NCBI GenBank assembly: GCA_037445775.1
Contig: JBBIJX010000016.1
Span: 1 to 30,460, forward strand
Reading direction: 5' to 3'
DNA from: JBBUX01 sp037445775
GTDB lineage: Bacteria; Actinomycetota; Coriobacteriia; Anaerosomatales; PHET01
Length of the DNA: 30,460 nt
Shown here: piece by piece, positions 23,162 through 30,339 of the stretch
Layout: each line of letters begins with the position of its first letter
Position numbering within the stretch: the stretch's first letter is position 1
Position numbers and translations under genes: made by a program
Notes under the pieces: generated by a model
The model's database searches: none
What the model was told of the DNA's origin: nothing
Seen by the model: only the letters and a program-made list of their open reading frames with translations

Positions 23162-24934
23162 CTAGTCGTCGAAGTCCTCTTCCGGTGCGGGTGCGTCCCC
23201 TTCCGGGCGCACCGGTGCGCCCAATGCGATCACGAGCGCAACCAGTATAAATGAGCCGGTGACAGCTCCCGCGAGCGACGGGGTCAGCCACGACGCGACG
23301 GGCTCCGCGAACGCGGTCAGGTGTGCGACCTGGTCGGCCAGCGCGTAGCCTCCCACCAGTACGGCCGCGCCTCCTACCGCTCCGAACATCGCTGATGCCC
23401 TCGTCGCGCGTGTCGACAGCATCGACATGAGCGCTGCGGCGAGTGGCCAGGCGGCGAGCGCGACGTATGTCGCCGGGGATGTTACGAGCGCGACGAGCGC
23501 GCCCATGGAGAGCTCGAGATGCCATGGGTCCGCGAACACGGGCAGCCCGACGGTGGCGTAGGGTGCCTCTCGCAGTGTGGCGGCCGACGCGAGCAGCGCA
23601 AGGGCGCCGCCGAGCGCTGCGGAGACGGCCGCTTGGAGCGGGCCGAGCGCGAAGCCGGCGAGCAGCGGTTGCGCCATGCCGAGCCCGGCTGCGCCGAGCG
23701 CAGGCGCGCCGAGCGGTAGTACCGCGACCCCGGCGCTCCTGCGGGCGAGCCACCACCACCACGCCGCCCCTGCGAGCCCTACAGCGGCCGCGGCGAGCGG
23801 CAGGCCGCTCATGGCGAGACCCGCGACGACGCAGCCGAGCCCGAGTCCCACACCCAGCGAGGGCGCGAGCGCCCCAGCGAGACCGGCCAGCCCGGCCGCG
23901 GCCGCGTGCGCCGCGGGCTCGAGCGCTGCCGGCGCAAGACCGGCCCAGCTGAGCCACGCCGCCTCTACGGCGCCGACGATGCGTACGAGCAGCGCGCCGG
24001 TCCGTCCTCGAAGGCGGTCCCACATCCCGATGCGTTCGGCCTCGAACGCATCGCTCGCGTCTACCTCAGCGAGCCGCCCTTCGACGAGCCCCGCGAGCGA
24101 GGAGCGCCCTGCGTCCGGATCCCCGAGGTGAGCGAGCAGCGCGTCGGCGAATGCGGTCACGTCCGGGTAGCGATCTGCCGGCCGGTCCGACAGCGCGACA
24201 AGCAACACGTCATCGAGATCGGGAGGGAGGTCTTCGACGATGGACGAGGGTGCGGGCGGTTCGTGTATGGCGAGCCGCGCCGCCGCGCCGCCCCGCGTCG
24301 CTTCAGCGAACGGGTTCGTGCACGTGAGGGTCTCGTAGACGAGTGCGGCGAATGCCCACTCGTCCGTGCGTTCGCTCACCTCTCGGCCCTCGAGCTGCTC
24401 GAGGGGCATGTAGCCGGGCGTGCCGCCTCCCGCCTCGCCATGCCCGGCGTACGACGACAGCGCCGCGATCCCGAAGTCAGTGACCTTCACCCGTCCATCG
24501 CGTGTGACGAGCACGTTCTCGGGCTTGATGTCCAGGTGCAGCACGCCGTTGTCATGTGCGTGCTCGAGCGCGCCGGCGACCGGCTCAGCGATCGCGGCGG
24601 CCTCGTCGGGTGTGAGAGGCCCGTTCGCCTCATCGAGCACCCGGTCGAGCGAGATGCCGTCGACGTATTCCATGATGAGGAACGCCTCGTCGTTGTCGGT
24701 CTCGAAGTCGAGAGCGGTGATCACGGCCGGGTGCGAGAGCATCGCAGCGGTCCGGGCCTCCGTGAGCCCCGGGGGGCGCCGTGGGACGCCAGCGGCGTCG
24801 ACTGGGAACGGGAGCCGCTTGATCGCCACCCGGCGCTGCAGGCGCGTGTCCCACGCGAGCACCACGGTACCGAAGCCACCATGACCGAGCTCACGCAGCG
24901 GTCGGTAGCGGTCGAGTATGAGTTGGCTTCCCAC
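23162..24934 (-). CDS. Ser/Thr protein kinase with polytopic C-terminal membrane domain
   Basis: 590 residues. The kinase domain (about 9-270) has the P-loop GHGGFGTVV (17-25), K39, E59, HLDIKPEN (133-140) and DFG (153-155), so the catalytic residues D135 and D153 are kept. Two departures stand out: the HRD motif is HLD (a non-RD kinase, usually not dependent on activation-loop phosphorylation), and the APE motif reads GYMPLEQ. After a linker, residues ~300-575 are strongly hydrophobic with about eight to ten TM helices rich in Ala and Gly, and no PASTA or other sensor domain. The acidic tail is EEDFDD. It starts the kinase/FHA cluster with GTG 24934, a place where other actinobacteria have only fha genes. 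The membrane part may sense a lipid or small molecule; this is inference. Confidence 0.9.
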   Translation of the reverse strand: MGSQLILDRYRPLRELGHGGFGTVVLAWDTRLQRRVAIKRLPFPVDAAGVPRRPPGLTEARTAAMLSHPAVITALDFETDNDEAFLIMEYVDGISLDRVLDEANGPLTPDEAAAIAEPVAGALEHAHDNGVLHLDIKPENVLVTRDGRVKVTDFGIAALSSYAGHGEAGGGTPGYMPLEQLEGREVSERTDEWAFAALVYETLTCTNPFAEATRGGAAARLAIHEPPAPSSIVEDLPPDLDDVLLVALSDRPADRYPDVTAFADALLAHLGDPDAGRSSLAGLVEGRLAEVDASDAFEAERIGMWDRLRGRTGALLVRIVGAVEAAWLSWAGLAPAALEPAAHAAAAGLAGLAGALAPSLGVGLGLGCVVAGLAMSGLPLAAAAVGLAGAAWWWWLARRSAGVAVLPLGAPALGAAGLGMAQPLLAGFALGPLQAAVSAALGGALALLASAATLREAPYATVGLPVFADPWHLELSMGALVALVTSPATYVALAAWPLAAALMSMLSTRATRASAMFGAVGGAAVLVGGYALADQVAHLTAFAEPVASWLTPSLAGAVTGSFILVALVIALGAPVRPEGDAPAPEEDFDD

Positions 24935-25065
24935 CGAGGCTCGGCCCCCTCGTCTTGCTCCGGCGCGGCCGTGCGCGTGACGCAGGTCGATTCTACCGTG
25001 AGTGGATGGGGGTCCGGACGAGCGGCCCTTGTGCTGTTGACGTCACGGGAGGAGATGGACGCACG

Positions 25066-25102
25066 CAGGAGCGCGCGAGGGAAGCACCCTCACGCGCTCC
25101 TG
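25066..25102 (-). terminator. Hairpin terminator after the redox operon
   Basis: CAGGAGCGCG (25066-25075) pairs with CGCGCTCCTG (25093-25102), and after one mismatch GAGGG pairs with CCCTC around AAGCA. The stem is 15 pairs and lies 16 bases after the stop at 25118. No T-run follows on the minus strand. Confidence 0.6.
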
Positions 25103-25117
25103 TCGCTGTCACGTTTC

Positions 25118-26401
25118 CTACGGGGACGCCTGTGCCCGACCCGGGAGAACCATCGCCTCAACCACTAGGTCCATCACCTGCTTGATCTCGAGACCCAAGT
25201 CGTGGACTTCGTTGAGTTCGTTGATTTGCAGACGGCAGTTCTCACACGGGCACGCGAGCACGCTTGCGCCGCTTTCGCGCAGTTGCGCGACCTTCTCGCC
25301 GCCGCTCTTCACGCGCATACCGTTGTACTCCTCCATCGCTACGATGCCGCCTCCGCCGCCGCAGCACCACTGCTTCTCGCGGTTGGGGTTCAGGTCGACG
25401 AAGTTCGCGGAGATGGCGCGGATGATGTCGCGCGGCTGCTCGTAGATGCCTCCGTTGCGGCCGATCTGGCACGGATCGTGGTACGTCACCCGCTCAGCGA
25501 TCGACCCTGGATCGACCGCGATGCGGCCTTCCTTGATGTACTCGTCGATGACTTCGAGGATGTGGCGGACCTTGAACGGACGCTTCTCCTTGGACCACGC
25601 CTCGTAGAACATCTCGGCCACCCGGTAAGCATGTCCGCACTCCGTAATGACGACTTCCTTGACTCCAAGGCGCACCGCTTCATCGACGTAGCGCTTTGCG
25701 ATGAGCCGCGCCTTCTCGGGGTCGCCGTAGAAGAAGCCGTAGTTCGCCGACTCGAAGAACGACAGGGTCCAGCTGGCCTTCGCCTCGTTGAAGATGACTG
25801 CGGCGGGCTTGATGGAGTGCGCACCCGCGAGGGCCACGTACAGGATGTCCGCACCCTCGCGGTCGACCGGCACTTCCGCGTTGGGGTTCCCGGTGAGTTC
25901 GCGTACCTCCGCAGCGATGTCGTGGAATCCCGCAAGCATGGAGTCTCGGAACATCTCGGCGTTCTCGCCCTTGAAGATGGCCGCGTCCGCGAGCTGGCCG
26001 AGCATCTCGTTGCCTCGTCCTGCCGCTATGAGGATCGCTTTGGCCGCCGAGACCACCCACTGCGTGTCGATCGAGAAGGGGCAGTAGTACATGCAGCGGC
26101 GGCAGCCTGTGCAGGCATACGTCGAGTCCGCGAGCTCCTCAAGCAGGTTCTCGTCGGGATCGCGGGCCTCGTAGAGAGCCGGCAGGAATTGGCCGGCCTT
26201 TGTGAAGTACTTGCGGTAGATCTCGCGCACGAGTTCCGCCCTGCGCGCCGGCAGGTACTTCATGTCCTGCGTGGCGACGTACTGGTGGCAGGCGTCCTTG
26301 CAGATCGCGCAACGGACACACACGTCCATGTACTGCTTGAGCTGGCGGTTCATGCGTTTGTCGAGCGTCCCGACGATAGTGTCGATCGTAGTCTTCTCCA
26401 T
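25118..26401 (-). CDS. DsrK/HdrD-like iron-sulfur protein (two 4Fe-4S motifs, two CCG domains)
   Basis: 427 residues. The N-terminal half has two [4Fe-4S] motifs: C28-x2-C31-x2-C34-x3-C38 (CVRCAICKDACHQ) and C97-x2-C100-x2-C103-x3-C107 (CTGCRRCMYYCPF). The C-terminal half has CCG-type features: C255 (ITECGHAYR), then C311 (HDPCQIGR), C346-C347 (WCCGGGGG) and C384/C386/C389 (CPCENC). In HdrB/HdrD/DsrK these hold a non-cubane [4Fe-4S] centre that reduces disulfides or sulfur-carrier trisulfides. It should sit on the cytoplasmic face and exchange electrons with the cytochrome b gene upstream, which ends three bases before this ATG 26401. The pairing is that of DsrM-DsrK, HmeC-HmeD or TmcC-TmcB. 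TusA and DsrE-like genes in the operon suggest a sulfur-carrier substrate. Confidence 0.92.
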   Translation of the reverse strand: MEKTTIDTIVGTLDKRMNRQLKQYMDVCVRCAICKDACHQYVATQDMKYLPARRAELVREIYRKYFTKAGQFLPALYEARDPDENLLEELADSTYACTGCRRCMYYCPFSIDTQWVVSAAKAILIAAGRGNEMLGQLADAAIFKGENAEMFRDSMLAGFHDIAAEVRELTGNPNAEVPVDREGADILYVALAGAHSIKPAAVIFNEAKASWTLSFFESANYGFFYGDPEKARLIAKRYVDEAVRLGVKEVVITECGHAYRVAEMFYEAWSKEKRPFKVRHILEVIDEYIKEGRIAVDPGSIAERVTYHDPCQIGRNGGIYEQPRDIIRAISANFVDLNPNREKQWCCGGGGGIVAMEEYNGMRVKSGGEKVAQLRESGASVLACPCENCRLQINELNEVHDLGLEIKQVMDLVVEAMVLPGRAQASP

Positions 26402-26404
26402 CGC

Positions 26405-27127
26405 CTAGTCAGAGCTCCTCACGAGGTTCGTCGCGAACGCTCCGATGGCGTGCGTGAGCTTTGAGAACGGGAAGTAGATCAGGAACGCGTTGACGAAGAG
26501 CATGTGCCAGTTGAGTGCCCACATCTCGCCTGAGCCGGCGATCTCTGCGGGCCATGCCGGCCGGAACGCGAGGAGCGAACGGAACCACTCCATGTAGGCC
26601 GATGCATGGATGTCTCCCACGAACCTCAGGTGGTTGCCCATCACGATGATGCCCAGCAGCAGGAAGAGCAGCAGATAGTCCTCGGGCGTGGACAGGTGCT
26701 TGTACGGACCGAACGTACGCCGCCCGATCCAGTAGATCACGGCGAACAGCATGACGGTCCCCGCCGTGCCTCCCGACACTGCGGCGAATCTCGCCATGCC
26801 CTCCTCACCGAGTACCGCGACGAGCGGCGTGAACTCGTGGATGAGGCGCAGGTGCCCGATGAACGCCGCAAGCGCTGCGAGGTGAAACGCCATCGCTGCG
26901 ATCATGACCCCGGGCGCGATCGAGAAGCTCTGCGGTGCGACGAAGGTGTCCTTGGCGAGCCTGACGAGACGCCCGCCAGGACTCTTGGGCTTCGGGAACA
27001 TCCCCAGTCTGACCGGTGACTTCGGAGTGCGAAACCACTGATAGACACGCCACGCCATGCCTGCTGTGAAGACGGCGAGGGCGACGTAGACGCCCAAAGC
27101 GGAGGCGATGAACGAGAAGGTATCCAT
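26405..27127 (-). CDS. DsrM/NarI-like membrane cytochrome b subunit
   Basis: 240 residues with about five to six TM helices (roughly 6-27, 70-95, 120-136, 150-168, 205-221). Possible haem b ligands are H82, H92, H97, H166, H174, H208 and H226, several placed near the membrane faces as in NarI/DsrM. GRRTFGPYKHLSTPEDYLLLFLL is typical of the DsrM/HmeC/TmcC group. It should oxidise or reduce menaquinone and pass electrons to the DsrK-like subunit downstream. It begins seven bases after the tusA stop and is coupled to the next gene with a three-base gap. Confidence 0.88.
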   Translation of the reverse strand: MDTFSFIASALGVYVALAVFTAGMAWRVYQWFRTPKSPVRLGMFPKPKSPGGRLVRLAKDTFVAPQSFSIAPGVMIAAMAFHLAALAAFIGHLRLIHEFTPLVAVLGEEGMARFAAVSGGTAGTVMLFAVIYWIGRRTFGPYKHLSTPEDYLLLFLLLGIIVMGNHLRFVGDIHASAYMEWFRSLLAFRPAWPAEIAGSGEMWALNWHMLFVNAFLIYFPFSKLTHAIGAFATNLVRSSD

Positions 27128-27134
27128 CGCGGTC

Positions 27135-27374
27135 CTACTTCACGCGCTTGACGAGGAAGACGTACTCATCGCCGGCCTTCTCGGCCTGGAGCACCTCGTT
27201 GCCGGTCGACTTCGCCCATGCGGGGATGTCGGCCATAGCTCCAGCGTCAGTTGCGACGGCGCGTATCACGCCGCCCACCGCAACGGCACTGATGTTCTGC
27301 GAGACCTTGACCATCGGCATCGGACATAGCAGTCCGCGCAGGTCGAGCTCGAGATCGGGGGTGATGTCGCTCAT
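27135..27374 (-). CDS. tusA: TusA-family sulfur-carrier protein
   Basis: 79 residues, standard TusA length. The motif LDLRGLLCPMPMVKV contains the CPXP signature (C17-P18-M19-P20); Cys17 carries the persulfide. TusA relays sulfane sulfur between cysteine desulfurases, rhodaneses, DsrE-type proteins and oxidation or thiolation enzymes. In this operon it follows a DsrE-like gene and precedes the DsrM/DsrK-like pair, so it is the likely donor or acceptor for that redox complex. GGAAAGGAAG lies before ATG 27374, and a hairpin at 27395-27416 precedes it. Confidence 0.95.
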   Translation of the reverse strand: MSDITPDLELDLRGLLCPMPMVKVSQNISAVAVGGVIRAVATDAGAMADIPAWAKSTGNEVLQAEKAGDEYVFLVKRVK

Positions 27375-27394
27375 GTCGTACTTCCTTTCCTTCT

Positions 27395-27416
27395 GCCCGC
27401 GTCGGCATGTGCGGGC
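27395..27416 (-). promoter_or_regulatory. Hairpin in the dsrE-tusA intergenic region
   Basis: GCCCGC and GCGGGC pair around a ten-base loop in the 116-base gap between the DsrE-like gene and tusA. On the minus strand it ends some 20 bases before the tusA start, close to the Shine-Dalgarno. It could stabilise or adjust expression of the downstream genes; nothing else is seen in this gap. Confidence 0.3.
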
Positions 27417-27490
27417 TTCCTGCGCTCACGACCGGCGGACGCGAGCGGCGCTTCGCCCCGGCATCTTCTCGAAGCTGGAGGGCTGAACGC

Positions 27491-28033
27491 TCAGATGAAG
27501 AACTGGATCTTCGAGGTCTCGGCCTCGGCGAGCATGAAGCCGACACCCACAGGCTCTTGGACGCCCTCGACGAACGTGTCCTGCGGGATCTCCATGACGT
27601 CCATGGACATCTGGCAGCCATACATCCGAACGCCGAGCATGACCGCTAGGTCGCGCAGTTCGGGCAGGGTGGAGACGTTGTGGGCACCCATCATCTTGCC
27701 GAACATCCACCGGCCGATGCCGCCGAAACTGTACTTGCTTGGGTTCGCCTTCTCGATGCCGCCGCCCTCGAACGCCCGCATTCCGAGCATCTTTCCGAAG
27801 AACGACCTTCCGTGCTTGGCATCGGCGCGCTTGAGAGCCTTGAGCCCCCAGAACGTGAAGAACATCACCACGTCGAAGCCCATCGCCGCAGCCCCTGTTG
27901 CGATGATGAACGCCCCGAAGAGACGGTCCATGTCCCCGCTCATCACCACCAGTGTCATCTTTTTCGGCGCGTCGCCTGCCTCCTCGGCGACAGCCGCGAC
28001 TTGCTCGAGGCGTGTTTCGATCGAACTGTCCAT
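27491..28033 (-). CDS. DsrE/DsrF-like (DsrE2-type) sulfurtransferase protein
   Basis: 180 residues. The hydrophobic strand-helix pattern KMTLVVMSGDMDRLFGAFIIATGAAAMGFDVVMFFTFWGL is typical of the larger DsrE2/COG2210 branch. C140 in MYGCQMSMDVM is the only cysteine and is the conserved persulfide-carrying position. Such proteins take sulfane sulfur from rhodanese or TusA and pass it on, and are commonly encoded next to tusA, as here. It starts nine bases after the ArsR-type regulator gene. The central Met/Gly/Lys-rich stretch (80-118, FFGKMLGMRAFEGGG ... FGKMMGAHNV) is typical of the subgroup. Confidence 0.9.
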   Translation of the reverse strand: MDSSIETRLEQVAAVAEEAGDAPKKMTLVVMSGDMDRLFGAFIIATGAAAMGFDVVMFFTFWGLKALKRADAKHGRSFFGKMLGMRAFEGGGIEKANPSKYSFGGIGRWMFGKMMGAHNVSTLPELRDLAVMLGVRMYGCQMSMDVMEIPQDTFVEGVQEPVGVGFMLAEAETSKIQFFI

Positions 28034-28042
28034 CGTCGTCTC

Positions 28043-28366
28043 CTACTCGCTTGTGGGCTCGCCGGCGCGAGCCCGTTCGTCCATGTCTTCCAGCATGACC
28101 TCAGTGATCAGGTCGAACGCTTGGACCAGCTTGGGGTTGGCGATTGCGTAATAGACGCAGGTTCCCTCCCGGCGCGCCTTGACCACGCGGTGCGCCCTCA
28201 TGCGCGAAAGATGTTGTGAGACGTTCGACTGAGCCATCCCGGTGCGTTCCACCAGTCCGGAGACGGTGAGCTCGCCGTCGCGCAGCGCGGCCAGGATCAT
28301 CTGGCGCTTGTCGTTCGCGAGCGTCTTGCAGATGTCTGAGTGCATACAGAAGAACTCGCGGTCCAT
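28043..28366 (-). CDS. ArsR/SmtB-family transcriptional regulator
   Basis: 107 residues. The winged helix is clear: LANDKRQMILAALRDGELTVSGLVERTGMAQSNVSQHLSRMRAHRVVKARREGTCVYYAI. The canonical ArsR metal box ELCVCDL is absent. Cysteines are C7 and C13 in the first helix (FFCMHSDIC) and C70 in the wing, so a thiol, persulfide or metal signal could be read there. As first gene of the sulfur-carrier/redox operon it is the likely local repressor; a sulfur-species inducer is inferred from context. ATG 28366 has GAAGGA before it. The AT-rich palindromic tract at 28406-28434 is the probable operator. Confidence 0.92.
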   Translation of the reverse strand: MDREFFCMHSDICKTLANDKRQMILAALRDGELTVSGLVERTGMAQSNVSQHLSRMRAHRVVKARREGTCVYYAIANPKLVQAFDLITEVMLEDMDERARAGEPTSE

Positions 28367-28405
28367 GACCCGTCCTTCACAGGGGCGAAGCGGCTGCCTT
28401 ACTGA

Positions 28406-28434
28406 ACATGCATGTATGAGAATATACGAATATT
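28406..28434 (-). promoter_or_regulatory. AT-rich promoter/operator region of the sulfur-redox operon
   Basis: This tract stands out in GC-rich DNA. It contains a perfect palindrome ACATGCATGT (28406-28415) and an inverted repeat AATAT-ACGA-ATATT (28421-28434), 40-68 bases before the regulator ATG. TATATT-like -10 elements on the minus strand overlap them. The layout fits ArsR autoregulation. Confidence 0.6.
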
Positions 28435-28510
28435 AGCGAAGGCGCAAGGGTATTCCGCGCCGAGCCGGGATGCGTTCAGGCCAGAGCTCGGTTCAGCCGA
28501 CAGTGAGCGG

Positions 28511-28539
28511 CTTTCGCAGGTTCCGCCATGTGCTAGAAT
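28511..28539 (+). promoter_or_regulatory. Promoter of tRNA-Leu
   Basis: TAGAAT (28534-28539) with an extended TGC just before it, and CTTTCG 17 bases upstream as a poor -35. Transcription would begin about ten bases before the tRNA. The -10 matches that of the tRNA-Arg gene. Confidence 0.7.
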
Positions 28540-28556
28540 CCCCTCTTGCACCACAC

Positions 28557-28642
28557 GCGGGTGTGGCGGAATGGCAGACGCGCATGGTTCAGGTCCATGT
28601 GGGGGCAACCCCGTGGAGGTTCAACTCCTCTCACCCGCACCA
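28557..28642 (+). tRNA. tRNA-Leu (anticodon CAG)
   Basis: A complete class II tRNA of 86 bases. The acceptor is GCGGGTG/CACCCGC and the anticodon stem CATGG/CCATG around TTCAGGT (anticodon CAG, reading CUG). A long variable arm (GGGG/CCCC) and T-arm GAGG..TTCAACT..CCTC follow. Discriminator A and CCA are encoded. Confidence 0.97.
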
Positions 28643-28653
28643 TCTGTGAAACG

Positions 28654-28688
28654 AGCGGCCCCGACCAAAGACGGCGGGGCCGCTTTCG
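28654..28688 (+). terminator. Terminator of tRNA-Leu
   Basis: AGCGGCCCCG (28654-28663) pairs perfectly with CGGGGCCGCT (28675-28684), followed by TTCG. It lies 11 bases after the tRNA and also just beyond the 3' end of the minus-strand FKBP gene, so it could serve both strands. Confidence 0.8.
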
Positions 28689-28700
28689 CGTTCAGGCGCG

Positions 28701-29156
28701 TCAGGGAAGGAGGATTCCCGAGCGGGAGTCTCCGCCCACGATCTCGACGAGCTCGATCTCGAAGGTGAGATCCTCGCCTGCGAGCGGATGGTTGAAGTCG
28801 AGCGTGGCGGACTCGTCGTTGACCTCGACGATGGTGGCGGCCATGCGTCCGCCGTCGGGCGCTTCGAGTTCGACAGCCCATCCCTCCTGGGGTGCCTGGT
28901 CGCCGAACATCTCGAGCGGGACCACTTGGACGGCCTCCTCCATGCGGTCGCCGTACGCGTTGCGCGCCTCGATCGTGATGGTGACCTTCTGCCCGGCCTC
29001 GAGGTCGATCACGGCGTCATCGAAGCCGGGGATGACCTCGCCCGCGCCCACCGTGAACTCGAGGGGAGCCCGCCCAGTGCTCGAGTCGAACTCAGTGCCG
29101 TCGCTGAGGGTGCCACGGTAGTGGACGCGGACGGTGTCGCCCGATGTGGCCGCCAT
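28701..29156 (-). CDS. FKBP-type peptidyl-prolyl isomerase, SlyD-like
   Basis: 151 residues. The split FKBP domain is recognisable: VHYRGTLSDGTEFDSS at 10-25, LEFTVGAGEVIPGFDDAVIDL at 32-52 and the closing LDFNHPLAGEDLTFEIELVEI. An insert-in-flap chaperone domain (~65-120) lies between. SlyD enzymes isomerise X-Pro bonds and bind unfolded proteins; the C-terminal His-rich metal tail of Escherichia coli SlyD is absent. ATG 29156 has AAAGGAG six bases upstream. It is a stand-alone gene between terminators at both ends. Confidence 0.94.
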   Translation of the reverse strand: MAATSGDTVRVHYRGTLSDGTEFDSSTGRAPLEFTVGAGEVIPGFDDAVIDLEAGQKVTITIEARNAYGDRMEEAVQVVPLEMFGDQAPQEGWAVELEAPDGGRMAATIVEVNDESATLDFNHPLAGEDLTFEIELVEIVGGDSRSGILLP

Positions 29157-29265
29157 GGGAGTCTCCTTTGCCCCGGCGCGCTCCGAATGAGCGCGAGATG
29201 CTCCGTCCGGCTTCGAACGGTCTCGAAACTCTACCCCATGCGGCTATGGTGCGCTCGCCGCGAAC

Positions 29266-29298
29266 GCAATGAGGGGCCCCGCCGGGACCCCTCATTGC
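29266..29298 (-). terminator. Terminator after the haem-sensor gene
   Basis: GCAATGAGGGG and CCCCTCATTGC form a perfect 11-bp stem 24 bases beyond the sensor stop. The 11-base loop itself contains CCC and GGG. No T-run is present on the minus strand. Confidence 0.7.
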
Positions 29299-29321
29299 GG
29301 GTCTTGAAGCGATTGTCACGT

Positions 29322-30233
29322 CTATTTGGTGAGGGATCTCAGCGTGTTCGCGACAAGGTCCATGAAGCGGGCGAAGAACTGCTCGAACTGCCCGATCTCG
29401 TCCCCGGCCGTGTCGGGTTCGAAGTGGGCGGTGTAGTCTCCTCCGGCGACCCGGATCGAGATCTCCTCGATCTTGGCCACCATCCGGTCAAGCCTGCGAA
29501 AGACCAGCGAGTTCAGCATGAACGCGATAAGCACGGTCGCCGCCACGAGTCCCACGATGATGACGAGAGCGGTGTTTACCATCGCGACACGCGCCGAGTC
29601 CGCTTGCGCGCTGATGTCCTCGATCGAGTATATGACGCCGACGGGCTCACCTTCCGCGTTCGTGACGGGGAACACGACGTGTCCGCGGCTATGGTGGTCC
29701 TTGCTCCAGCGAACGGCCCAGAAGTCGCCTTCGCCTCCCACTTCGCCGTGGCACATCAGCGAGCAGGCGCCGTTCTCGACGCCGACGATCCGGCCGATCT
29801 CAGGGATGGCATCAGGCGAGGTTTGCAGCTGCATCTCGTCGGAGAGCGTCGGCTCCGTGATCGCCGTCAGCACATAGTTCTCGCGCTCGTCCCAGTTGTT
29901 GGGTACGCCTGCGGTCTCAAGTTCGGACGCGTACGCCGCCTCGTCGAGAACGTCCTTGCTCATCAGCAACCCGTACTCGGCGCCCGTGATGGTCTTGAGA
30001 GAATCCAGATAGCGCTGTGCGCTCGTCCGGTCCTCGATGCTGCCCATCTCGGGCCCGCTCACCTCGATCAGCGTGTTCCACGCCGAGACGCCGAGCGTAG
30101 CGGACTTCTGCTCGGTGACATCTAGCCCGCCCGAGTAGGACTCGTGCAGGTAGACCATCACGACGAACATGCCCATCAGATTGACCAGCAGGACGCCCAG
30201 GATGATGCGCGTTCGAATCGACCAGTTCCTCAT
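29322..30233 (-). CDS. Membrane sensor with CX3CH (haem c-like) periplasmic domain and HAMP, no output domain
   Basis: 303 residues: TM1 (~8-28), an extracytoplasmic domain (~30-218), TM2 (~219-243) and a HAMP domain (~243-292), ending only about ten residues later (TLRSLTK). The periplasmic part holds ACSLMCHGE, a CX3CH motif (C157, C161, H162), within a PAS/Tll0287-like context (KTITGAEYGLLMSK; HVVFPVTNAEGEPVGVIYSIEDI). Haem c attachment at CX3CH is known but rare; the motif could also bind another ligand. There is no kinase, cyclase or methyl-accepting region, so it must signal through a separate partner or act as a truncated receptor. ATG 30233 has GAGGGAG upstream. The promoter region shares a motif with the pentahaem cytochrome gene. 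Confidence 0.85.
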   Translation of the reverse strand: MRNWSIRTRIILGVLLVNLMGMFVVMVYLHESYSGGLDVTEQKSATLGVSAWNTLIEVSGPEMGSIEDRTSAQRYLDSLKTITGAEYGLLMSKDVLDEAAYASELETAGVPNNWDERENYVLTAITEPTLSDEMQLQTSPDAIPEIGRIVGVENGACSLMCHGEVGGEGDFWAVRWSKDHHSRGHVVFPVTNAEGEPVGVIYSIEDISAQADSARVAMVNTALVIIVGLVAATVLIAFMLNSLVFRRLDRMVAKIEEISIRVAGGDYTAHFEPDTAGDEIGQFEQFFARFMDLVANTLRSLTK

Positions 30234-30310
30234 GGCGCTGACTCCCTCAGACCGGTGCGTGCAGGTTCCCCGACTTCTTTATCGCCTATCGGCATCCGCG
30301 TGTCCATGCA

Positions 30311-30323
30311 TGACGCTCATCAC
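30311..30323 (-). promoter_or_regulatory. Second copy of the cytochrome-operator 13-mer
   Basis: TGACGCTCATCAC is identical to the core of the CRP-type site at 14609-14630 and in the same orientation relative to its gene. The outer symmetry is weaker here (TGCATGA-N6-TCACGCT). It lies 78-90 bases before the sensor start and 17 bases past the stop of the preceding gene. Confidence 0.5.
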
Positions 30324-30339
30324 GCTTCATCAGCCGCAT

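Noticed and set aside
25202..26464. Long plus-strand open frame opposite the DsrK-like gene
   Set aside because: It is antisense to a clear iron-sulfur protein; the translation has no family features and reflects GC-rich codon bias.
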